Origin: Planctomycetia bacterium
GTDB lineage: Bacteria; Planctomycetota; Phycisphaerae; Phycisphaerales; SM1A02
Reading direction: 5' to 3'
NCBI GenBank assembly: GCA_005804005.1
Contig: SYPI01000250.1
Location: 1 to 7,252 of the forward strand
Length of the DNA stretch: 7,252 nucleotides
Every line of letters begins with the position of its first letter. Position 1 is the first letter of the stretch. Positions 1 to 5,763 of the stretch are shown here, piece by piece. The notes under the pieces are model-generated. The model saw nothing but the letters and a program-made list of their open reading frames with translations. It was not told where the DNA came from and did not search any database. Both the position numbers and the translations under genes were made by a program.

Positions 1-1255
1 CGATGACATCGCCCACTAAGCCCGCACAATCGAAGCACTTAGCGGTGTAAGGCTCGGAGTTCTGCGCGGACACTTGCTCGAAGCCCTCGGACGCCGTGGG
101 AGTGCTTGGATGCACTTGTGTTGCCGGATTTGTTGCCGCCTCTGGAAGCCCTGCGGCGCGATCGAAGTGAATGTCTCGCACTTGCAAGTAGTGCTGGGCC
201 GCGATTAGTGGAGAGTGGCCCAACCAACTGGCAACGACATTGCTCGGGTAGTGCTCCACCCAGTCCATTTCGCAGGACGCCCGCAGGTTTTGAAACAACC
301 GCGGCCAGGGCAACACGCCAGCCCGGGCAATGATGCGCTCAAACCTCGTTCGCAGGTTCTTGTTCGCACTTCTCAGACTCGGCACAACTGCGTCGGCCCC
401 AGCCTCGGCCCGGTCGAATAGGTCTTGCAGGATCGGCCGCAACTGCGGCGCGATCGGGACCACGCGGACCGCGTGGCCCTCATGCCCGGCTGTCTTTTGG
501 GACCGCACCGTGAGCCGCCCGCGTTCCCAGTTCACATCGCCCCATCGCAGGGCGATGACTTCTGACGGGCACCGCAGGCCCGCGTAGCGGCTCAGGGCGA
601 CAATGCCGCGCCAGTCGTCGTTGGGACACGCCGCCAGGACGGCTTGAATCACCTGAGGCGGCACATACTGAGTCCGCTCGGGGTTGGACTGGGGACCGGC
701 CCGCAGGTCGGCAAAGGGACTATGCGGCATCAGGCGCCAGCGCACCGCCCTCTTGAAAATGCTGCGGGCAACAAAGACTCGCTTTGCCACCGTCGCACGG
801 GCCAATCCGGATTCGGCAATCGCCTTCCTCCATGCGTCGGCGTTGGCGTGTGTCAGCCCACAAAGCGGAGTAGCCGCGCCTAGGAAGTCGCGCAGACTGT
901 CGGTTGTCTGTTTGTACGCGGCCATCGTGGAGGCCTTCACGACCGCCGCGGCCGCGAATCGCTCTAGCAGTTGGGCCACCGTGGCCGACGCGCCTTCGCG
1001 GGGCTGGGTCAGCCCCAGCGCCACGACGCGGGCGTGAATACGGCCGTTGATGCCCTCCAACCATCGCACCCCATCCGGGTGAATCGTGGAGCCGACACGC
1101 GCCGCCTCAAGCACTCGCTCGAACCCAGCGAGCGCATTCTGCGCGGCCCGGTCCGAGCAGCGGCCCAGTCGGATCGATTGTTGCCGCCCTGCAGCATCGC
1201 GGAACATGATCCGTTTCAGCTCGCCGCGTTCACCTTCTCTGCCAATGCTCGCCAT
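1..1255 (-). CDS. Tyrosine recombinase / integrase, C-terminus beyond the left edge
   Basis: Site-specific DNA recombinase that would integrate and excise the element through a tyrosine-DNA intermediate. The frame is open for 418 codons from ATG at 1255 and has no stop before the window edge. Residues 1-75 are a basic arm-type N-terminus and about 90-185 a SAM-like core-binding domain. The catalytic domain shows Arg228 in GLRCPSEV, Lys254 in SQKT, QNLR at 322-325 with Arg325 as the second arginine, LGHS with His347, and the nucleophile Tyr356 in QHYLQ. The usual box II histidine is Gln322, a substitution I recall as ordinary in planctomycete integrases, so I take the enzyme as active. At least 62 residues follow Tyr356, low in complexity and ending near a CxxC (KCFDC). 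The start lies three bases after the antitoxin stop, with AAGGGA nine bases upstream of the ATG, so it is probably co-transcribed with the toxin-antitoxin genes. Confidence 0.93.
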   Translation of the reverse strand, partial: MASIGREGERGELKRIMFRDAAGRQQSIRLGRCSDRAAQNALAGFERVLEAARVGSTIHPDGVRWLEGINGRIHARVVALGLTQPREGASATVAQLLERFAAAAVVKASTMAAYKQTTDSLRDFLGAATPLCGLTHANADAWRKAIAESGLARATVAKRVFVARSIFKRAVRWRLMPHSPFADLRAGPQSNPERTQYVPPQVIQAVLAACPNDDWRGIVALSRYAGLRCPSEVIALRWGDVNWERGRLTVRSQKTAGHEGHAVRVVPIAPQLRPILQDLFDRAEAGADAVVPSLRSANKNLRTRFERIIARAGVLPWPRLFQNLRASCEMDWVEHYPSNVVASWLGHSPLIAAQHYLQVRDIHFDRAAGLPEAATNPATQVHPSTPTASEGFEQVSAQNSEPYTAKCFDCAGLVGDVI

Positions 1256-1258
1256 CGG

Positions 1259-1624
1259 TCACCGTCCCTTCAGTCGCTTGGTTGCTTTGGCAATCGCCCG
1301 CTCGATCTTGGCAACCGTGGCGGGGGTTGCGGAGTGCTTGGCGTTCTCGATCCGTGAAAGAGTCTCTTGGCGCAGACCAGTCAAATCAGCCAACGCTTGC
1401 TGACTCAACCCCGCATCCCGCCGGGCGCGGATCAGGTCGCGGGCAATGGACACCCGCGCAAACTTCAGCGCTGGCATGGTCCCGCCCTTGGTGGCGGCAG
1501 GGAATGCCGGCAAGCCATCGTCGGCCGCTGCGCGCCCAGCAGCGCGACAGAGGGCTTCGTAATCCCCCTCGCTCATCACCACAAGTTTCGCACCGTCCAG
1601 ATCAATCCTGTGTGCTCGGATCAT
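1259..1624 (-). CDS. XRE-family antitoxin (HigA-like), 121 aa
   Basis: Probable antitoxin and autorepressor paired with the RelE/ParE-type toxin encoded just upstream. Residues 1-30 form a short segment (LDGAKLVVMSEGDYEAL) resembling the small N-terminal domain of many RelE-partner antitoxins. A linker of about 30 residues follows. Residues 60-113 are a Cro/C1-type helix-turn-helix: LSQQALADLTGLRQETLSRIEN, split here as helix 2 LSQQALADLTG and recognition helix RQETLSRIEN. The C-terminus is basic. I chose ATG at 1624 because GAGGTG sits four bases upstream and overlaps the toxin stop codon. The frame stays open upstream to 1798 but that extension only shadows the toxin. Toxin-first order is typical of higBA-type pairs. 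Neutralising activity is inferred from context. Confidence 0.87.
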   Translation of the reverse strand: MIRAHRIDLDGAKLVVMSEGDYEALCRAAGRAAADDGLPAFPAATKGGTMPALKFARVSIARDLIRARRDAGLSQQALADLTGLRQETLSRIENAKHSATPATVAKIERAIAKATKRLKGR

Positions 1625-1632
1625 GTTGCACC

Positions 1633-1899
1633 TCAATTGTCGTAGAAACCGTCTCTGTGGCCTACTCGGCCAATCGTCACCACCGCCAACTGCCCGCGTC
1701 CGCTCACCGTGAACTGCACACGGTAGTCGCCGGTGCGGATTCGGTACTGCCCGGCGAGCGCGCCCCGCAAGGGCTTTGCTCCGCTCACATCCGGCCACGC
1801 GGCCAGCCGCTCGAACACTACCAACACGCGGGCCTTGATAGCCGTAGGTAACGCCGCGAACTGCGCCTGCGCTCCGCGAGTGATGCGCACCTCTGACAT
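1633..1899 (-). CDS. RelE/ParE-superfamily toxin (HigB-like), 88 aa
   Basis: Small toxin of the RelE/ParE fold. Members either cleave mRNA on the ribosome or poison gyrase, and the sequence alone does not say which. The N-terminal strand and helices (VRITRGAQAQFAALP, then helix 21-34) are followed by the family core KPLRG (42-46), GQYRIRTGDYRVQFTV (50-65) and a last strand AVVTIGRVGHRDGFYD. Candidate active-site positions are Arg45, Arg53, Arg55, Arg60, His81 and Arg82. Length is normal for the family. I prefer ATG at 1899 because MSEVRITRGA matches usual N-termini. A start at 1926 (nine residues longer) would place the promoter repeats inside the gene. No Shine-Dalgarno sequence precedes 1899, and the predicted promoter would start the transcript almost at this ATG, so translation may be leaderless. 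Confidence 0.9.
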   Translation of the reverse strand: MSEVRITRGAQAQFAALPTAIKARVLVVFERLAAWPDVSGAKPLRGALAGQYRIRTGDYRVQFTVSGRGQLAVVTIGRVGHRDGFYDN

Positions 1900-1933
1900 G
1901 ACATGATTATGACATGATGTTCTCATGATGTCA
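1894..1933. repeat. Operator half-site array over the toxin-antitoxin promoter
   Basis: On the plus strand TGACATGATT (1899-1908) and TGACATGATG (1910-1919) are direct repeats offset by 11 bases, about one helical turn. CATGATGTCA (1924-1933) is the inverse of the second copy with one mismatch in ten, separated from it by TTCT. A partial copy, TGACATGA, starts at 1894. Read another way, CATGATNN recurs at 1902, 1913 and 1924 with an 11-base period. The near-palindrome at 1910-1933 spans the promoter, as expected for binding by the HTH antitoxin dimer or the toxin-antitoxin complex. The extra half-site at 1899-1908 reaches the toxin start codon. Confidence 0.72.
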
Positions 1934-1934
1934 A
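1906..1934 (-). promoter_or_regulatory. Sigma70-type promoter for toxin-antitoxin-integrase genes
   Basis: On the minus strand TTGACA (1934-1929) is separated by exactly 17 bases from CATAAT (1911-1906), close to the bacterial consensus for -35 and -10 boxes. The -35 box is inside the last codons of the preceding gene. Transcription would start around 1899-1901, at or just before the toxin ATG. The spacer and both boxes are covered by the repeated TGACATGAT half-sites, so a bound repressor would block polymerase. It would drive toxin, antitoxin and, by the three-base gap, integrase. Confidence 0.68.
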
Positions 1935-2390
1935 GCCCCCAGCTAGGATCGACTCGCCTACGGCAATCAACCACGCGGACGCGCCGGGATGGGTGGGCAT
2001 TCCAAGGTCGTCGGCGATGCTCAAGCGCTCGGCTAGGACCACAGCACCGTCTGTGCCATCGTCGGGGGCGTATCCGGCCACCAGCAGCCTCACGACCTCG
2101 GCGCGGTGCAAGCGCAATAGCGCCGACACGCTCGGAGGCAACAGCGCCGGACGATGCCTCACCCGATCACAGGCGGAAGGGTGGGGGGCCAGTTCGATCC
2201 CCGCTCGGCCTAGTGCCAGGAGCACCGCGCCTACGCCGTCGTTGGCTGGCACGCCTTGCGCCAACCGCCCCACCGTAACTAGGGGGCGCTCGAAGACTGC
2301 GGCTCGCGATCGGTCGTCCGCGTGCGCCCCCAAGGTCGGACTCCCCCTCCCGCCGTCCGTGGCGCCGTCGTGGTCGGCGTTCGCATTCAC
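1923..2390 (-). CDS. Small protein, possible TubC-docking-like domain, 155 aa
   Basis: Function unknown. It starts at GTG 2390, overlapping the primase stop by four bases (GTGA), so translation is probably coupled to the primase. No ATG occurs in this frame until Met131. The first 50 residues are hydrophilic. Residues about 53-105 read as a hydrophobic helix and strand (VGAVLLALGRAGIELAP), a strand near VRHRP, then PPSVSALLRLHRAEVVRLLV. This pattern resembles the TubC N-terminal docking fold (a leucine-rich helix, 'G-I-x-L', then 'l...L..hk.elv.lL'), though I cannot verify it. Residues 119-148 (ERLSIADDLGMPTHPGASAW) look like a conserved module of their own. The last codons contain the -35 box of the toxin promoter. 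A polyketide-type docking role is unlikely in this context; a protein-protein adaptor for replication is a guess. Confidence 0.72.
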   Translation of the reverse strand: MNANADHDGATDGGRGSPTLGAHADDRSRAAVFERPLVTVGRLAQGVPANDGVGAVLLALGRAGIELAPHPSACDRVRHRPALLPPSVSALLRLHRAEVVRLLVAGYAPDDGTDGAVVLAERLSIADDLGMPTHPGASAWLIAVGESILAGGLTS

Positions 2391-4852
2391 AGTTCACCCC
2401 ACGTCTTGTCGCCATCCGTGGGGGTGTCCCCGGTGTCACCGTCACCAGAACCCACGCCTTCACCGGGAATCGTTGGAGAATCGGTGACGGTGACGCTGGG
2501 GACAAGCCTGAACCGCTGGGTTGGTCGGCCACCCTGCGGGCCATGGGTGTCAGTCACCCAGCACCCTACGCCGGCTTCAACCAAGTCCGACAGCGCATGC
2601 TCTGCCTTGTCAGGATCGCCGCGATACGCCCGGACACCGTGCGTCACGTCGCGAACCGTCACCCCGCCGCCTTGGCCGGCGATCCACTCCACCAGCCGCC
2701 GCGACAGCCGGCCATCCTCCGACTCGCCCAGGATCGCGTAGACGCGCCGGGCTTCATTACCAAACCAACGCGCCAGCACCACGCCAGCAGCGATGCTCGC
2801 GGCATCTACCAACTCACGATCGGCCAACGTGGGATCGCCAGCTGCCCGGCGGATCATGTGAACAAGCAGCGCCAGTCGGGCCGCGTACCCCTCCAGTTTC
2901 GACCATGCTGCGGACTCCTCGCCGGTCAGCTTCACTTGTTCGTGGGCGTGTTCGTTGTAGAACGCCACCCACGCCCGCTTGCCGTCATCAGACAGCCGCA
3001 CCAGCCGGGGCCGCTCGTTCCCTTCATCGTCGGAGTCTGGCGTAAGGTCGAACAGCCAAACGAACACCGCGGCCACCCTTGCTTGGATGGCCGGGTTCAC
3101 GTGCGCTTCAGTCCACCGCTTCGGCTTTCGCGGTGGCATTGCGAACAGCAGCCGCGCCGCCAGCCCGTTGTCTCGGTGTTCTTCTACCAGCGCACGACGC
3201 AGGGTTCCCGGCTGGATGCCTCCGGCGATCGACACCGAAGCGTGGGGAATGTAGAGAGTGCCGCTTCCCTTTCGATCGACTTGCATCGCCCTGCCGCCGA
3301 ACATCTCCAACCACTTCGCCGCTTCAGCACCCTTGCCCTGGGTGTATCGGTCGAAATTGAACCACCCAGCCAGTTCATCCCGCGCCATCAACAGCCCGCG
3401 CGGATTTTGGTGCAGCAGCACGGCGACCGATTCAATCGTCGCATCGTCGGTCCAGCACCGCTCCGCCGTCGGGGCTTCGGGCTTGTCGGGTGGGGCTGCG
3501 CAGGGCTTCGACTGCTTCCAATGCGCCACGTCCCGCTCATACACCAGCAGAGCGGATCGGTGTTTCTCCAGTTCCGCCGCGTGTCGCTTCATCGCTTCAT
3601 GTTGCCTCTTGCGTATCGGGCGCAGGGCCAGCTCCAACGCTGGCGACTTCGCCGTGCCACTCTCTCCCACGATCGCGGTCCACACGATCGCCGGCTCTGA
3701 CCAACCCGGCTTCAGTTCAATTCGGTAGGTGTTGCCGATGGCCGATGCCAGCCCCGACAGCAGCGGCAGCGCCACGAATGAGGCGTCGCACACGATCGCC
3801 CTCGCCGCCTCTGCCACGAATGCGCCCAACGGCTCTGGCAACACGTCCACCGGGAAGGGTGAGAACGCCAGCCCCAGGGGCGCTGCCGGGGTCACCGCTT
3901 CCGGTGCGGTCTTGTTTGCCAATGCCTCCACCAGCGATCGAATCGTGTCCGCGTCACCCCCGCCATGCTCAATCAGGTCCGCCATGTCACCGCCTCCGGG
4001 CATCCCTGCCCACAGTTCCACCAGCCGCACAATCCGAACCGACTTCGCACCCGCCGCCATGCACAGCCGCGTCACGTCCGCGGCGTACTTCTCGCCCGGT
4101 TCGTCGTTGTCAGGAAGCACCACCACGTCACGCCCCGCCAGCGCCGACCAATCTGTCTGCGCCGCAGACTTGGAGCCGTGGGCGCTCGTCGTCGTCAGCA
4201 GTCCGACCCCTCGGGCCGCCTCCGCCGCCTTCTCGCCTTCGGTGACGAACACCGGCAACCCTGCCGCCGCAGCCAGCAAGCTGGGCAGGGAATACGGCGG
4301 TCGTGGCGTGGGTATCCCGCAGCAAACCCAGCCCGACCCGTCCGGCTTGCGCGAAGCCGGGCGAATTCTCTTGGGTCGGGTGGCGGTCTTGTCCCAACGA
4401 ACCACGACCCCGACGTGGAGGCCGCTGGCGTCGTGGTAGTCGTGCTTCCGCGATGACGGGCCAAAGCCGGTCGATCGCTCTAGGTGTGCCACCGCTTCGC
4501 TGGCCGACTGAAACGTCTTGGCGTTGTCGGAGCCGGCGTCCCGTGCCTGGATTGATCCTGACTTGGCAACCGGGATGCTCTGACTCCTCCGCGGCGCGTG
4601 ACCATTGCGCCGGCTGGGGTCCGGCTCAAACAGGTCGGACTCCTGCAACCCGACCGCATTGCAGACAGCAGCCGACGTGCAGCCAGCGTGGCAATGAATC
4701 AACACCCGCCCGTCACGGCCTTCATTGATCGAGAGCGACGGGTTGTGGTCATCATGCCCCGGACACCGACACACGTGGCCCGCGCCAGCCGTGCGTGGCT
4801 CGTATCCGTGGTTGCGCAGCGCCGCCATGAATCGTTCCATGGCACCGCTCAT
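2387..4852 (-). CDS. Toprim primase fused to DUF3987 helicase-like ATPase, 821 aa
   Basis: Probable replication protein of the element, combining priming and ATPase/helicase functions. In order: a CHC2-type zinc finger at 26-68 with likely ligands Cys30, His33, Cys54 and Cys58 (CPGHDDHNPSLS ... HCHAGC); a Toprim domain at about 198-300 with Glu205 in VTEGEKAAE and the acidic pair Asp248/Asp250 in LPDNDEPG; and a DUF3987 domain at about 332-605. The latter has Walker A GESGTAKS (396-403), Walker B-like LLMARDE (Asp492-Glu493), a sensor-like SIAGGIQPGT and DNGLAARLLF with Arg567 as a candidate arginine finger. Residues 712-785 look like a C-terminal winged helix, followed by a Gly/Asp/Thr tail. 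I chose ATG 4852 because it overlaps the upstream stop (ATGA) and has a G-rich ribosome site. The frame is open 28 codons further, but those overlap the previous gene. The reading frame is intact and all key residues are present. Confidence 0.92.
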   Translation of the reverse strand: MSGAMERFMAALRNHGYEPRTAGAGHVCRCPGHDDHNPSLSINEGRDGRVLIHCHAGCTSAAVCNAVGLQESDLFEPDPSRRNGHAPRRSQSIPVAKSGSIQARDAGSDNAKTFQSASEAVAHLERSTGFGPSSRKHDYHDASGLHVGVVVRWDKTATRPKRIRPASRKPDGSGWVCCGIPTPRPPYSLPSLLAAAAGLPVFVTEGEKAAEAARGVGLLTTTSAHGSKSAAQTDWSALAGRDVVVLPDNDEPGEKYAADVTRLCMAAGAKSVRIVRLVELWAGMPGGGDMADLIEHGGGDADTIRSLVEALANKTAPEAVTPAAPLGLAFSPFPVDVLPEPLGAFVAEAARAIVCDASFVALPLLSGLASAIGNTYRIELKPGWSEPAIVWTAIVGESGTAKSPALELALRPIRKRQHEAMKRHAAELEKHRSALLVYERDVAHWKQSKPCAAPPDKPEAPTAERCWTDDATIESVAVLLHQNPRGLLMARDELAGWFNFDRYTQGKGAEAAKWLEMFGGRAMQVDRKGSGTLYIPHASVSIAGGIQPGTLRRALVEEHRDNGLAARLLFAMPPRKPKRWTEAHVNPAIQARVAAVFVWLFDLTPDSDDEGNERPRLVRLSDDGKRAWVAFYNEHAHEQVKLTGEESAAWSKLEGYAARLALLVHMIRRAAGDPTLADRELVDAASIAAGVVLARWFGNEARRVYAILGESEDGRLSRRLVEWIAGQGGGVTVRDVTHGVRAYRGDPDKAEHALSDLVEAGVGCWVTDTHGPQGGRPTQRFRLVPSVTVTDSPTIPGEGVGSGDGDTGDTPTDGDKTWGEL
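2435..2494. repeat. 12-bp inverted repeat in the primase 3' end
   Basis: GTCACCGTCACC at 2435-2446 is exactly complementary to GGTGACGGTGAC at 2483-2494, with 36 bases between. On the coding strand the arms encode VTVT and GDGD dipeptide repeats flanking the tail segment of the primase. The mRNA could fold a 12-bp GC-rich stem about 45 bases before the coupled GTG start of the next gene. It may be only a by-product of the repetitive tail. Confidence 0.6.
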
Positions 4853-5277
4853 ACTGCACCCCCAACGGCAGAGGATGCCGAAAGGAGAAACTGTGCCGCG
4901 CCACTCGGGGTCGCGACCCACACCGCCGCCGGACATCCGCTCTCAGTCATTCGCCGACGTCCTGAATCCATCACCCTGCCCAACTTCACCAACTCGCCGC
5001 GGCGCGGCGTGTACGACTGCGGCTTGATCCCTAGTGCCGCTTCTCCTTCGTCGTCGGTCGCGCCGTACGAACCACGCGCCACGATGAAGTCCAGCACGCG
5101 CCCGCGCAGCCCTGGCGACTTGCCAGCGATCCGATCCGCCGCCACGTGGGAAGTTCCCGCCGGCGCGTTGTGCCGCGAGGGTGGGTGCAGTTGCGTAGCA
5201 TTGTGTTGAGAGTTTGGACCGCTGACGCCCGCCCCGCCTGCCAGCGGGGCGCCGTCGTTGAATAGAAGCAAGTTCAT
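4849..5277 (-). CDS. Winged-helix DNA-binding protein, 142 aa
   Basis: Probable sequence-specific DNA-binding protein of the element. Residues 1-42 are a flexible N-terminus rich in Asn, Gly, Pro and His. Residues 44-112 resemble the small winged-helix proteins found beside primases in phages and islands: VAADRIAGKSPGLRGRVLDF, then GSYGATDDEGEAALGI, PRRGELVKLGRVMDSG and RRRMTESG, consistent with helix, helix-turn-helix and a wing ending in the basic stretch Arg107-Arg109. The start ATG at 5277 overlaps the excisionase-like stop by four bases and AGGTGG lies nearby upstream. The stop overlaps the primase ATG by four bases. The tight coupling suggests made-together use with the primase, for example origin recognition or repression, but this is inferred from position only. 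Confidence 0.82.
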   Translation of the reverse strand: MNLLLFNDGAPLAGGAGVSGPNSQHNATQLHPPSRHNAPAGTSHVAADRIAGKSPGLRGRVLDFIVARGSYGATDDEGEAALGIKPQSYTPRRGELVKLGRVMDSGRRRMTESGCPAAVWVATPSGAAQFLLSASSAVGGAV

Positions 5278-5456
5278 TCGGCCACCACCTTCCTGGCATC
5301 GCAGTACCGCCGAATGTCGCCCAGGTCGTACAGCCGACGCGCACCAATCTTCACGCTCGGCAGTTCGCCGCGAATCCTCAGGTTGTCGATCGTGCCAGGG
5401 GACACGCCCAACAACCGCCCAGCCTCTCGCCTGTCAACCAGCATCGGGGCTGGCAT
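5274..5456 (-). CDS. Excisionase-like HTH_17 protein, 60 aa (second copy)
   Basis: Small MerR/excisionase-type DNA-binding protein. LVDRREAGRLLGVSPGTIDN is the helix-turn-helix. LRIRGELPSVKIGARRLYDL is the wing with the usual 'G.iP.vkiG.r.ly...D' pattern. IRRYCDARK closes the domain. As an excisionase it would bend attachment-site DNA and bias the integrase toward excision; an alternative is a plain transcription regulator. The start is uncertain. ATG 5456 lies 16 bases after the previous stop, without a clear Shine-Dalgarno sequence. ATG 5444 or GTG 5483 are possible, and the frame is open back to 5570 but only over the neighbouring gene. The stop overlaps the next ATG by four bases. Confidence 0.82.
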   Translation of the reverse strand: MPAPMLVDRREAGRLLGVSPGTIDNLRIRGELPSVKIGARRLYDLGDIRRYCDARKVVAE

Positions 5457-5472
5457 CGTTGTGGTGTTGACA

Positions 5473-5676
5473 TCACTTCGCACGGGACACCCCCCCACGC
5501 TCGGCCAGCTCGTCCACAGTTCTTGCCAACACGCGCACTGACCGCCCGACCGCCACACGCGCCAGCACACCCCGCGCCAGCAGTCGCCTAACCGTCATCT
5601 TGGAGACCGACAGCCGCCGCGCCGCGTCCGCGATCGTCAGAGCAACCGGAGGGGGATCGACCTTCTTAGATTCCAT
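5473..5676 (-). CDS. Excisionase-like HTH_17 protein, 67 aa (first copy)
   Basis: First gene of the replication operon and a second small excisionase-type DNA-binding protein. After a charged leader (MESKKVDPPP), ALTIADAARRLSVSKMTVRR is the helix-turn-helix. LLARGVLARVAVGRSVRVL is the wing, with the 'G.l..v.vGrs.Rv' signature of the excise/HTH_17 family, and TVDELAERG ends the fold. It is similar in fold but clearly diverged from the downstream 60-residue protein, so this is not a recent duplication. ATG 5676 is well supported: AGGAG ends six bases upstream. That ribosome site sits within a small perfect inverted repeat that abuts the start codon. One of the two proteins may be the recombination directionality factor and the other a repressor. 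Confidence 0.85.
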   Translation of the reverse strand: MESKKVDPPPVALTIADAARRLSVSKMTVRRLLARGVLARVAVGRSVRVLARTVDELAERGGVSRAK

Positions 5677-5691
5677 GCCTAGCTCCTAGGC
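5677..5691. promoter_or_regulatory. Inverted repeat containing the ribosome binding site of the first excisionase-like gene
   Basis: GCCTAG and CTAGGC form a perfect 6-bp inverted repeat with a three-base loop, ending one base before the ATG at 5676. On the minus strand AGGAG (5687-5683) lies across the loop and stem, so folding in the mRNA would hide the ribosome binding site. It could equally be a protein-binding half-turn palindrome. Confidence 0.55.
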
Positions 5692-5693
5692 GG

Positions 5694-5713
5694 GGGACGC
5701 CTCATTGCGTCCC
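5694..5713. repeat. 7-bp GC-rich hairpin in the operon leader
   Basis: GGGACGC and GCGTCCC are perfect complements around the six-base loop CTCATT. It lies in the leader of the excisionase operon and is not followed by a T-run on either strand, so it is not a plain intrinsic terminator. Confidence 0.55.
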
Positions 5714-5731
5714 GCGTAAGACTGGCACGGA

Positions 5732-5757
5732 GTCCGACTGTCCGACTCAGTCGGACA
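5732..5757. promoter_or_regulatory. Palindrome with tandem GTCCGACT half-sites, candidate operator
   Basis: GTCCGACT occurs twice in tandem (5732-5739 and 5740-5747) and once inverted (AGTCGGAC, 5749-5756). The last two form a perfect 9-1-9 palindrome centred at 5748 (TGTCCGACT, C, AGTCGGACA). A partial further copy, CCGGACT, follows at 5759. This sits between the end of the 346-residue gene and the excisionase operon, where an operator, a replication-initiator site or a 3' hairpin would fit. I cannot pick a convincing promoter here; TTGTCC at 5758-5753 lacks a good -10 partner. Confidence 0.55.
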
Positions 5758-5763
5758 ACCGGA

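Noticed and set aside
241..340. Integrase as an inactive pseudogene because box II lacks histidine
   Set aside because: The frame is intact, all other catalytic residues are present, and FQNLR is a common variant in planctomycete integrases.
1625..1798. Longer N-terminus for the antitoxin
   Set aside because: The extension only re-reads the toxin gene in another frame, while ATG 1624 has a good ribosome site.
1282..1851. Plus-strand frame of 189 codons across the toxin-antitoxin genes
   Set aside because: Both minus-strand proteins here are clear family members; the plus-strand product shows no domain.
1894..1933. CRISPR-like array from the 11-base repeats
   Set aside because: The repeats are too short, number only three or four, and have no spacers; an operator explains them.
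2543..3700. Long open frame of 385 codons on the plus strand opposite the primase
   Set aside because: It lies fully antisense to an intact primase with recognisable motifs, has no family-like sequence, and long antisense frames are common in GC-rich genes.
3490..4439. Two more overlapping plus-strand frames (251 and 236 codons)
   Set aside because: Pro/Arg/Ser-rich composition typical of shadow frames, lying opposite the zinc-finger, Toprim and early DUF3987 regions.
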